A DNA stretch of 64,000 nt from Photobacterium galatheae (GTDB lineage Bacteria; Pseudomonadota; Gammaproteobacteria; Enterobacterales; Vibrionaceae): contig NZ_JMIB01000032.1 of the NCBI RefSeq assembly GCF_000695255.1, positions 101,300 through 165,299 of the forward strand, in the 5' to 3' direction. The notes under the pieces were generated by a model. It was not told the DNA's origin, did not search any database, and saw only the letters and a program-made list of their open reading frames with translations. Each line of letters begins with the position of its first letter. Position 1 is the first letter of the stretch. The position numbers were made by a program, and so were the translations under genes. Positions 56,846 through 64,000 of this stretch are shown here, piece by piece.

Positions 56846-57208
56846 CTTGGTTGAGCTACTGAGAAATTGAACTGGGAATCATAGGAAGTAAGAGGGCCGG
56901 GCGGCAATAAAAGTTCGTTAATATCTTGCAAGATCTGACGATTCGACGAGAAAGCAACCGCAGGAAGCTTCCAGACTTCCCCTTACGTCGCCCAGAATCA
57001 CGTCAGGATCGCGAAGAAAAAGTGACTTTTTCGGAGTCTTCGTCAGAACCGAGTTACAGAGGTTGCATCCGGGGCAGAGTATTAGGTATCTTGTGGGGCA
57101 GAAAAGCAGTTTCTTCTATTTATGTGTTAGCCCAGACTTGTGCTGGGCTGGCTTTTTTTTGTCCGAAAAGCAATCCCGCTTTTTTGGCGTTTCGAGGTAG
57201 ATAATTTT
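56846..57208. other. Divergent promoter region and greA leader
   Basis: 363 bp between dacB and greA. It contains the greA leader terminator at 57129. A 92-codon plus-strand frame (56926-57204) is basic, of low complexity and without ribosome binding site, so it is not called. No other RNA gene recognised. Confidence 0.45.
57129..57160 (+). terminator. GraL-like terminator in the greA leader
   Basis: AGCCCAG (57129-57135), loop of 7 nt, CTGGGCT (57143-57149), then GGC and eight T. It ends 48 nt before the greA start. E. coli has a similarly placed terminator producing GraL leader RNAs that form part of greA autoregulation. Confidence 0.75.
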
Positions 57209-57682
57209 ATGGAAAAGATCCCAATGACAGTCCGCGGCGAACAGCAGCTGCGTCAAGAGCTGGACGCCTTGATGAAACGTCGTCCACTGATTTCTGAGGC
57301 CATCGCTGAAGCTCGAGAGCTGGGCGATCTGAAAGAAAATGCTGAATACCATGCTGCTCGAGAGGAGCAGGGGATCTGCGAAGCCCAGATTCGTGATATT
57401 GAATATAAACTCTCTGTTGCGCAGGTGATTGATGTCACCAAAATGACCAATCACGGTAAAGTCATTTTTGGTGCGACTGTGACCTTGTTTGACGTCAATA
57501 CAGATGAGGAAGTCACTTATTGTATTGTGGGTGATGACGAAGCCGACATTAAACGTGGTCTGATTTCTGTGAATTCACCGATTGCCCGGGGGCTGATTGG
57601 CAAACAGGAAGGCGATGAAGTCAGTATTGTGACGCCTGGCGGCAACAAAGAGTTCGAGATCGAGAAGGTCGAGTACATTTAA
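57209..57682 (+). CDS. greA: Transcription elongation factor GreA
   Basis: 157-residue factor that rescues backtracked RNA polymerase by stimulating transcript cleavage. The N-terminal coiled coil carries the acidic tip in [16 protein letters not shown] (Asp/Glu pair), and the C-terminal domain includes [14 protein letters not shown] 57209 gives the family start MEKIPMT and has GAGGT upstream; the longer reading to 57140 covers the leader terminator and is rejected. Confidence 0.97.
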   Translation: MEKIPMTVRGEQQLRQELDALMKRRPLISEAIAEARELGDLKENAEYHAAREEQGICEAQIRDIEYKLSVAQVIDVTKMTNHGKVIFGATVTLFDVNTDEEVTYCIVGDDEADIKRGLISVNSPIARGLIGKQEGDEVSIVTPGGNKEFEIEKVEYI

Positions 57683-57742
57683 GCGGCAGGGCCGGCAGGT
57701 TTATTGTTAAAAAATGTAACAGTTGCCGGGCCTTGAACGATA

Positions 57743-57768
57743 AAAAAGGCCGCATTGGCGGCCTTTTT
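57743..57768. terminator. Bidirectional terminator greA/yhbY
   Basis: GGCCGC (57748-57753), loop ATTG, GCGGCC (57758-57763), with A run before and T run after, between convergent genes. Confidence 0.88.
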
Positions 57769-58064
57769 TATTTACGTGGAAGTTCGATTTTTCGATCTTC
57801 AGACTGACGGTACAGCACCAGAATATTCCCGATGACCTGTACTTTTTCTGCCTGAGTTTCACGCACAATGGCTTCGACGATCAGTTGCTTGGTTTCACGC
57901 TCTTCCGCAGCAACTTTGACTTTGATCAGCTCGTGGTGAGACAGGGCCAGTTCGATTTCTGACAGCACGGCTTCAGTCAGGCCGTTTGCCCCCATCAGGA
58001 CAACAGGCTTCAGGCTGTGAGCAAGGCCTTTGAGGTATTGCTTCTGTTTGGTGCTTAGGTTCAT
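57768..58064 (-). CDS. yhbY: RNA-binding protein YhbY (CRM domain)
   Basis: 98-residue single CRM domain protein associated with pre-50S ribosomal particles. The N-terminal LSTKQKQYLKGLAHSLKPVV and the GxxG-type loop MGANGLTEAV define the domain, followed by a basic C-terminal half. Divergent from rlmE, the same arrangement as in E. coli. Confidence 0.96.
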   Translation of the reverse strand: MNLSTKQKQYLKGLAHSLKPVVLMGANGLTEAVLSEIELALSHHELIKVKVAAEERETKQLIVEAIVRETQAEKVQVIGNILVLYRQSEDRKIELPRK

Positions 58065-58243
58065 GGTGACTCAATATCTATAACAAGGGTTGAAAACAGG
58101 GTATTCTAACGCCATCTAGTCAATATGACTAACGTTGTTTCGTTACGCTGGTGTTCCTGCCAACTCTGGGCCACAGTAAAAGTAGTACAGCTGAACCAGA
58201 ACGGGAACTATCGGTCGCTGAGTGTAATCGCATTGGGTAATGC

Positions 58244-58873
58244 ATGAGTAAAAAGAAACATTCAGCCAGCTCTGGACGCTGGCTGAAAGAGCATTTTGAT
58301 GATAAGTATGTCCTGGAGGCCCAAAAGAAGGGCTATCGTTCCCGAGCTATTTTTAAACTGGAGGAAATCCAGAACAAAGATAAGTTATTAAAACCAGGAA
58401 TGACCGTTGTTGACTTGGGTGCTGCACCGGGTGGTTGGTCACAGTATGCGGCTGACATTGTCGGAGATACAGGGCAAGTGATTGCTTGTGATATCCTGCC
58501 GATGGATTCCTTACCCGGGGTGAGTTTTCTGCAGGGTGACTTTCGTGAAGAAGCGGTGCTGGATGCGTTGCTTGAGCGGATTCAACCGGATATGGTTGAT
58601 GTTGTGCTGTCTGATATGGCGCCTAACATGAGCGGAAATCTGGCCTCGGATCAACCTAGAGCAATGTATCTTGTTGAACTAGCATTAGATATGTGCAGGC
58701 AAGTTCTTGCACCGAATGGATGCTTTGCAGTCAAAGTCTTCCAGGGTGAAGGCTTTGATCAGTATCTGGCCGAAGTGCGCAGTATGTTCAAGGTGGTCAA
58801 AATCCGTAAACCAGACTCATCCAGGGATCGCTCCCGGGAAGTCTATATTGTGGCTACAGGTTATAAACTGTAG
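58244..58873 (+). CDS. rlmE: 23S rRNA 2'-O-ribose U2552 methyltransferase RlmE
   Basis: 209-residue FtsJ/RrmJ methyltransferase modifying U2552 in the ribosomal A loop, late in 50S assembly. SAM motif [15 protein letters not shown] (about 54-68), catalytic Lys38 region [10 protein letters not shown], Asp in [10 protein letters not shown] (about 124) and Lys in [10 protein letters not shown] (about 164) form the K-D-K-E tetrad with a C-terminal Glu. Upstream of ftsH by 41 nt, the conserved heat-shock pair. Confidence 0.96.
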   Translation: MSKKKHSASSGRWLKEHFDDKYVLEAQKKGYRSRAIFKLEEIQNKDKLLKPGMTVVDLGAAPGGWSQYAADIVGDTGQVIACDILPMDSLPGVSFLQGDFREEAVLDALLERIQPDMVDVVLSDMAPNMSGNLASDQPRAMYLVELALDMCRQVLAPNGCFAVKVFQGEGFDQYLAEVRSMFKVVKIRKPDSSRDRSREVYIVATGYKL

Positions 58874-58914
58874 TACCCTACATTCATCTTTAAAGTTATC
58901 GCGAGGTTAACACC

Positions 58915-60888
58915 TTGAGTGACATGGCAAAAAACTTGATTTTGTGGTTAGTCATCGCCGTGGTGCTGATGTCTGTTTTTCAGAGCTTCGGTCCGGGAGA
59001 TAGTGCTGGCCGTCAAGTCGACTATACGACTTTTGTCCGGGAAATCGGTCAGGATCAGATTAGGGAAGTACGATTCAATGATCGTGAGATCACGGTGTTC
59101 AAGCGTGATAACACCCGTTATGTGACTTATCTGCCTGTCCTGAATGACCAGAAATTGCTGGACGACCTGATTAATGCAAACGTAAAAGTGGTTGGGACAC
59201 CACCGGAAGAACCAAGTCTTCTGGCTTCTATCTTTATCTCCTGGTTCCCAATGCTATTGCTGATTGGGGTATGGATATTCTTTATGCGCCAGATGCAGGG
59301 CGGCGGTGGCAAAGGCGCCATGTCGTTCGGCAAATCGAAAGCGCGCATGATGAGTGAAGATCAAATTAAAACGACCTTCAACGATGTTGCTGGCTGTGAT
59401 GAAGCCAAAGAAGATGTGAAAGAGCTGGTGGATTACCTGCGCGATCCAAGCCGATTCCAGAAACTGGGCGGTAAAATCCCGACAGGTGTTCTGATGGTTG
59501 GTCCTCCAGGTACGGGTAAAACCCTGCTTGCGAAAGCCATCGCAGGTGAAGCGAAAGTACCTTTCTTTACCATTTCTGGTTCTGACTTTGTTGAAATGTT
59601 CGTGGGTGTGGGTGCATCTCGTGTCCGTGACATGTTTGATCAGGCGAAGAAAGCAGCACCTTGTATTATCTTCATCGATGAGATTGATGCTGTCGGTCGT
59701 CAGCGTGGTGCCGGTGTTGGTGGTGGTCACGATGAACGTGAACAAACACTGAACCAGATGCTGGTCGAAATGGATGGTTTCGAAGGTCATGAAGGGATCA
59801 TTGTGATCGCGGCGACCAACCGCCCTGATGTGCTGGACCCTGCGCTGTTGCGTCCTGGACGTTTTGACCGTCAAGTTGTTGTTGGTCTGCCGGATGTGCG
59901 TGGTCGTGAACAAATCCTGAAAGTGCACATGCGTAAAGTGCCGCTGGATAACGATGTAGAGCCGTCTCTGATTGCGCGTGGTACCCCAGGCTTCTCGGGT
60001 GCTGATCTGGCAAACCTGGTAAACGAAGCAGCATTGTTCGCGGCACGCGGGAACAAACGCACTGTTTCTATGGTGGAATTCGAACTGGCGAAAGACAAAA
60101 TCATGATGGGCGCAGAGCGTAAATCGATGGTGATGTCTGAAGAGCAGAAAGAATCGACGGCCTATCACGAAGCGGGCCACGCCATTATTGGTCGATTGGT
60201 TCCGGATCATGACCCAGTGTACAAAGTGTCGATCATTCCACGTGGCCGTGCGCTGGGTGTCACCATGTACCTGCCTGAGCAAGATCGTGTCAGTCACTCC
60301 AAAGAGTATCTGGAATCTATGATTTCCAGCCTGTACGGCGGTCGTCTTGCTGAAGAGTTGATCTACGGGGTGGAAAAAGTTTCGACGGGTGCTTCGAACG
60401 ATATCGAACGAGCAACAGACATTGCCCGTAAGATGGTGACACAGTGGGGCTTCTCAGACAAACTGGGTCCGCTGCTGTATGCAGAAGATGAAGGTGAAGT
60501 CTTCCTGGGTCGTTCGGTGACGAAGACGAAGCACATGTCTGAAGATACTGCACGAGCTATTGATGAAGAAGTGCGTGCCATTATCGATCGCAATTACGAG
60601 CGAGCCAGAGAGATCCTGGTCAGCAACATGGACATTCTTCATTCAATGAAAGATGCATTGATGAAGTATGAAACCATTGATGCAGGTCAGTTGGATGACC
60701 TGATGGGACGGAAATCTGAGATCCGTGCACCCAAAGGCTGGGGCGATAAAGACGATACACTGAAGTCGGATACGACGGAAAGCGACAGTCAAGCCAGTGT
60801 TGATGCGAAAGATGCGGGCAAGCCGGCTGAAAAGCCTGAACAGGTACAGCCGCATCATAGTGAAGAAAATGATAAGCCGCAGGCATAA
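58915..60888 (+). CDS. ftsH: ATP-dependent zinc metalloprotease FtsH
   Basis: 657-residue membrane-anchored AAA+ protease degrading LpxC, sigma-32 and damaged membrane proteins. Two N-terminal helices flank a periplasmic domain; then come Walker A GPPGTGKT, Walker [17 protein letters not shown] and the zinc site HEAGH near residue 420. The TTG at 58915 gives [11 protein letters not shown], with GAGG upstream; ATG 58924 is the alternative start, as annotated in E. coli, whose gene has the same TTG...ATG arrangement. Confidence 0.97.
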   Translation: MSDMAKNLILWLVIAVVLMSVFQSFGPGDSAGRQVDYTTFVREIGQDQIREVRFNDREITVFKRDNTRYVTYLPVLNDQKLLDDLINANVKVVGTPPEEPSLLASIFISWFPMLLLIGVWIFFMRQMQGGGGKGAMSFGKSKARMMSEDQIKTTFNDVAGCDEAKEDVKELVDYLRDPSRFQKLGGKIPTGVLMVGPPGTGKTLLAKAIAGEAKVPFFTISGSDFVEMFVGVGASRVRDMFDQAKKAAPCIIFIDEIDAVGRQRGAGVGGGHDEREQTLNQMLVEMDGFEGHEGIIVIAATNRPDVLDPALLRPGRFDRQVVVGLPDVRGREQILKVHMRKVPLDNDVEPSLIARGTPGFSGADLANLVNEAALFAARGNKRTVSMVEFELAKDKIMMGAERKSMVMSEEQKESTAYHEAGHAIIGRLVPDHDPVYKVSIIPRGRALGVTMYLPEQDRVSHSKEYLESMISSLYGGRLAEELIYGVEKVSTGASNDIERATDIARKMVTQWGFSDKLGPLLYAEDEGEVFLGRSVTKTKHMSEDTARAIDEEVRAIIDRNYERAREILVSNMDILHSMKDALMKYETIDAGQLDDLMGRKSEIRAPKGWGDKDDTLKSDTTESDSQASVDAKDAGKPAEKPEQVQPHHSEENDKPQA

Positions 60889-60905
60889 TGTCTGACGGTC
60901 AGTTC

Positions 60906-60934
60906 AAAACCCCGGGGTAACTCGGGGTTTTTTG
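60906..60934 (+). terminator. Terminator after ftsH
   Basis: AAAACCCCG (60906-60914)/CGGGGTTT (60923-60930) with an 8-nt loop and T run. Confidence 0.85.
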
Positions 60935-60967
60935 TTTCTGCGCCTGAATTTTATATGGAAACAAATG

Positions 60968-60997
60968 AGCCCTGTGTTGCTATCACAGGGCTTCTTT
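60968..60997 (+). terminator. Second hairpin between ftsH and folP
   Basis: AGCCCTGTG (60968-60976), loop TTGCTAT, CACAGGGCT (60984-60992), then TCTTT; 22 nt before the folP start. A weaker terminator or attenuator, or a structure near the folP ribosome binding site. Confidence 0.6.
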
Positions 60998-61014
60998 GGT
61001 AGGAGTAATGGGCC

Positions 61015-61848
61015 TTGTTATTGAAAAGCAAAGAGAAAACACTGGATCTTTCTTACCCGCATACCATGGGCATTTTGAATTTTACGCCGGATTCCTTTTC
61101 TGATGGGGGGCAATTCAATCAATTAGATAGTGCGTTGCGTCATGTGGAAGAGATGTTGGCTGTCGGCACCAGTTTCATTGATATTGGTGGTGAATCGACA
61201 CGTCCGGGAGCCGCAGAAGTTTCCGTACAGGAAGAACTTGAACGGGTGGTGCCTGTTGTTGAAGCGATTCGCCAGCGTTTTGACTGCTGGATTTCTGTCG
61301 ATACCAGTAAAGCTGACGTGATGACGGAGTCTGTTAAGGCGGGGGCTGATCTGATCAATGATATCCGTGCATTGCGTGAGCCTGGTGCCATGGCAGCCGC
61401 AGCGAGTGCAGGCGTGCCGATTTGCTTAATGCATATGCAGGGCCAACCGCGTACAATGCAGCAGCAGCCACATTATGATGATCTGTTGACGGATGTGGAA
61501 AATTTCCTTGCAGAGCGGGTTCAGGCCTGTGAACAGGCTGGAATTCAACGTGATCAACTGATTTTGGACCCGGGATTCGGTTTCGGAAAAACCCTGGAAC
61601 ACAACTATCAGTTGCTGGCGCATTTGGATAAATTTCACCAGTTTGGTTTACCGATGCTAGTGGGAATGTCCAGAAAATCAATGGTTTGTAAATTATTAGA
61701 TAAAACACCTGTGGAAGCGTTGGCCGGAAGCCTTGCATGTGCTTCCATTGCGGCGATGAAGGGCGCCCAGATTATCCGGGTCCATGACACGCGAGAAACG
61801 CAAGATGTACTGGCTGTCTGCCGGATGACGTTGGCGCAGGCAAAATAA
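61015..61848 (+). CDS. folP: Dihydropteroate synthase
   Basis: 277-residue TIM-barrel enzyme of folate synthesis, the sulfonamide target. Motifs: MGILNFTPDSFSDGG (about 20), GGESTRPGA (about 60), IRALREPGAM and PICLMHMQGQPRTMQ (about 140), and the C-terminal IRVHD. Starts at TTG 61015 with AGGAG 9 nt upstream; the nearby ATG at 61008 is in another frame. ftsH-folP-glmM order as in E. coli. Confidence 0.95.
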   Translation: MLLKSKEKTLDLSYPHTMGILNFTPDSFSDGGQFNQLDSALRHVEEMLAVGTSFIDIGGESTRPGAAEVSVQEELERVVPVVEAIRQRFDCWISVDTSKADVMTESVKAGADLINDIRALREPGAMAAAASAGVPICLMHMQGQPRTMQQQPHYDDLLTDVENFLAERVQACEQAGIQRDQLILDPGFGFGKTLEHNYQLLAHLDKFHQFGLPMLVGMSRKSMVCKLLDKTPVEALAGSLACASIAAMKGAQIIRVHDTRETQDVLAVCRMTLAQAK

Positions 61849-61868
61849 AGAGCTAGGAGCTATTTTTC

Positions 61869-63206
61869 ATGGCTGAACGTAAATATTTTGGTACTGATGG
61901 TGTCCGTGGCCGTGTTGGTCAGTCACCAATCACCCCAGAGTTTGTTTTGAAACTGGGTTGGGCTGCTGGCCGGGTGCTGTCTCAGCAGGGCACCAAAAAA
62001 GTGATTATTGGAAAAGATACCCGTATTTCGGGATATATGCTGGAATCAGCGCTGGAAGCAGGACTGGCGGCTGCAGGGTTACAGGCTGCGTTTACTGGCC
62101 CGATGCCAACCCCAGCGGTCGCTTATCTGACGCGTACTTTTCGCGCAGAAGCCGGTATCGTGATTTCTGCTTCACATAATCCGTATTACGATAACGGCAT
62201 CAAGTTTTTCTCTTCTGAGGGGACAAAGCTGCCAGATGAAGTAGAAGCGTTGATTGAAGCGGAACTGGATAAAGAACTTGTCTGCGTTGAGTCAGCCAGT
62301 TTGGGGAAAGCAACGCGCATCAACGATGCAGCGGGTCGTTATATTGAATTCTGTAAAGGTACTTTCCCGTCGCATCTGAGCCTTGCAGGTTACAAGATTA
62401 TTGTTGACTGTGCCCATGGTGCCACTTATCACATTGCGCCGAACGTGTTCCGTGAATTGGGCGCAGAAGTTTTGACCATTGGCTGTGCGCCAGACGGGAT
62501 CAATATTAACGCCGAAGTCGGTGCGACCGATGTTCGCGCGTTACAGGCCAAAGTGGTCGAGGAAAATGCTCATTTCGGTATTGCCCTGGATGGTGACGGT
62601 GATCGTGTCATCATGGTTGATAACGAAGGCAATAAAATTGACGGTGATCAGATTGCCTACATTATTGCCCGTCACGCACAGCGGCGTGGTGAATTGAAAG
62701 GCGGCGTGGTTGGTACTCTGATGACCAACCTGGGCATGGAACTGGCGTTAAAAGCGTTGGATATTCCATTTGTGCGTGCGAAAGTCGGCGATCGTTATGT
62801 GATGGAAGAGCTGATCAAGCATGATTGGAGCATTGGTGCAGAGAATTCTGGCCATGTGATTATTTTGGACAAAGTGACCACTGGCGACGGTATTGTGGCC
62901 GGATTGCAGGTCATGGAAGCGATGGTCAGCAGCCAACAGTCACTGAAGCAATTGTGCGAAGGCCTGACCATGTTCCCGCAGGTGCTGGAAAATGTCCGGT
63001 TCTCAGGAGAGAGCAACCCGCTGGAATCTGAAGTGGTGCTGGACGCACAAAGAGCCGCAGAAGCCAAGTTGGGTGAACGTGGCCGAGTCCTACTGCGTAA
63101 GTCTGGGACTGAGCCATTGATCCGTGTGATGGTTGAAGGCGAAGACGATACGCTGGTTCGGGAATCCGCGCTGGCGATTGCACAAGCCGTGAAAGACAAC
63201 TGCTAA
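61869..63206 (+). CDS. glmM: Phosphoglucosamine mutase
   Basis: 445-residue enzyme converting glucosamine-6-phosphate to glucosamine-1-phosphate for UDP-GlcNAc, hence peptidoglycan and LPS. The active phosphoserine is Ser102 in [14 protein letters not shown], the metal loop is [13 protein letters not shown] (about 240) and the C-terminal phosphate loop is [13 protein letters not shown]. 20 nt after folP, with AGGAG upstream. Confidence 0.97.
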   Translation: MAERKYFGTDGVRGRVGQSPITPEFVLKLGWAAGRVLSQQGTKKVIIGKDTRISGYMLESALEAGLAAAGLQAAFTGPMPTPAVAYLTRTFRAEAGIVISASHNPYYDNGIKFFSSEGTKLPDEVEALIEAELDKELVCVESASLGKATRINDAAGRYIEFCKGTFPSHLSLAGYKIIVDCAHGATYHIAPNVFRELGAEVLTIGCAPDGININAEVGATDVRALQAKVVEENAHFGIALDGDGDRVIMVDNEGNKIDGDQIAYIIARHAQRRGELKGGVVGTLMTNLGMELALKALDIPFVRAKVGDRYVMEELIKHDWSIGAENSGHVIILDKVTTGDGIVAGLQVMEAMVSSQQSLKQLCEGLTMFPQVLENVRFSGESNPLESEVVLDAQRAAEAKLGERGRVLLRKSGTEPLIRVMVEGEDDTLVRESALAIAQAVKDNC

Positions 63207-63430
63207 AGCGCTGCTCTGAAAGGGATTCCGGCCAGCAGCAGCTGAGCCGGAGTCTTGAATGGTAAAACTGATTATTTATTGCCCAAGCGATTCGCCAATT
63301 GCGACATTCTTGGAAAAATCACTTGTCACACATGTCGGCATTCGCTAGTATTCCCTCGCTCCTGACGAAGGGGTGCGCTGGCACTGCTCTCGCAAAGCCG
63401 GCACAACAATATGGAACATAGGTGGAACCC

Positions 63431-63766
63431 ATGTACGAAATTCTACTTGTGATTTATCTGTTGGCTGCGCTTGGTGTAATTGGCCTGGTTCTGGTTCAAC
63501 AAGGTAAAGGCGCAGATATGGGAGCCTCATTTGGGGCTGGTGCATCAGGAACATTATTTGGTGCCAGCGGCTCTGGAAATTTTCTGACCCGAATGACTGC
63601 AATTTTTGCAACCGTATTTTTTGTGATCAGCTTGATTCTGGGCAACATGAGTTCAAAACAAGCGGATACAACCAGTGGCTGGGAAGACTTAAGTGCTCCA
63701 GCACAGCAAGAACAACCTGTTGAAAAAACTGAGCAAGCGCCTGTAAATAGCGACATTCCTCAGTAA
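63431..63766 (+). CDS. secG: Preprotein translocase subunit SecG
   Basis: 111-residue inner-membrane subunit of SecYEG with two helices (residues 2-22 and about 51-72) and the glycine-rich cytoplasmic loop KGADMGASFGAGASGTLFG. The tail is polar, Gln/Glu-rich. ATG 63431 has AGGTGG 5 nt upstream; GTG 63422 would add three residues. The two tRNA genes follow. Confidence 0.95.
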   Translation: MYEILLVIYLLAALGVIGLVLVQQGKGADMGASFGAGASGTLFGASGSGNFLTRMTAIFATVFFVISLILGNMSSKQADTTSGWEDLSAPAQQEQPVEKTEQAPVNSDIPQ

Positions 63767-63777
63767 TCAATAGATTT

Positions 63778-63862
63778 GCCGAGATGGTGAAATTGGTAGA
63801 CACGCTAGCATGAGGTGCTAGTGCCGCAAGGTGTAGGGGTTCAAGTCCCCTTCTCGGCACCA
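63778..63862 (+). tRNA. leuU: tRNA-Leu (anticodon GAG)
   Basis: 85 nt including encoded CCA. Acceptor GCCGAGA pairs with TCTCGGC, discriminator A, anticodon stem CTAGC/GCTAG around loop ATGAGGT, a long variable arm (TGCCGCAAGGTG) typical of class II tRNA, and GGTTCAA in the T loop. Position after secG matches leuU of E. coli. Confidence 0.96.
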
Positions 63863-63922
63863 TTATTTCAGTTACTTGAAAGAGTAACAACTGAGAGATA
63901 TAATCGCTCTCAGAATTACGGA

Positions 63923-63999
<77 letters not shown>

Positions 64000-64000
64000 A

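Noticed and set aside
56926..57204. 92-codon frame in the greA leader
   Set aside because: No ribosome binding site, low-complexity basic sequence, and it runs across the greA leader terminator.
59254..60297. 347-codon minus-strand frame
   Set aside because: Antisense shadow inside ftsH; codon pattern and motifs belong to the plus strand.

Overview
The window is a chromosomal segment of a marine gammaproteobacterium, most likely a member of the Vibrionaceae (Photobacterium-like). The evidence is gene content and order: a VpsR-like regulator, an HlyU-like ArsR regulator, NptA, a DUF3545 protein and NhaA/NhaR, together with gene strings shared with Escherichia coli (fldB-xerD-dsbC-recJ-prfB-lysS; mutH-rppH-ptsP-lgt-thyA; rpsT-murJ-ribF-ileS-lspA-fkpB-ispH; dacB-greA-yhbY-rlmE-ftsH-folP-glmM-secG-tRNA-Leu-tRNA-fMet). 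Nearly all of it is core genome. I see no insertion sequence, prophage, CRISPR array or rRNA operon.

Layout. 1-2.9 kb: the 5' end of a SulP-type transporter, yjdM, grcA with a perfect FNR box, ung and a hemerythrin-like protein. 3-10.4 kb: a DUF3545 protein, an AGCS amino-acid symporter, yaaA, srmB, trmN, brnQ and fldB. 10.5-17.2 kb: xerD, dsbC, recJ, prfB (with the programmed +1 frameshift) and lysS. 17.3-21.4 kb is more lineage-specific: a lipoprotein, the VpsR-like regulator with a degenerate AAA+ core, a PACE efflux pump divergent from a LysR regulator, and a DUF1127-like small protein preceded by a 22-codon ORF with a very strong ribosome binding site. 21.4-29.8 kb: tas, a small unknown protein, mutH, a 622-bp non-coding region rich in DnaA-box-like sequences (a candidate DARS2 equivalent), then rppH-ptsP-tauE-lgt-thyA. 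29.9-34.4 kb: nptA, nhaA, a small exported protein, nhaR and hlyU. 34.4-48.6 kb: rpsT, murJ, ribF, ileS, lspA, fkpB, ispH, dapB, carA and carB.

48.9-55.3 kb holds the one clearly accessory block, a five-gene co-directional cluster between carB and dacB. It encodes an L-amino-acid-oxidase-like flavoprotein, a carboxymuconolactone-decarboxylase-like (CMD) protein, a DyP-type haem peroxidase, an acetolactate-synthase-like thiamine-diphosphate enzyme and a second CMD-like protein. Chemically they fit one pathway: the oxidase would make a 2-oxo acid, NH3 and H2O2, the ThDP enzyme could decarboxylate or ligate the 2-oxo acid, the DyP could spend the H2O2, and the CMD-fold proteins could act on an intermediate. 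I do not recognise this combination as a described system, and it is the main candidate for novelty. The pathway is inference; the family assignments rest on visible motifs.

55.4-64 kb returns to the conserved dacB/greA...secG string, with a GraL-like terminator in the greA leader and tRNA-Leu(GAG) and initiator tRNA-Met at the right edge. Several genes start at TTG or GTG (brnQ, srmB, xerD, rppH, nhaR, rpsT, murJ, carA, ftsH, folP); those starts were chosen from ribosome binding sites and family N-termini.
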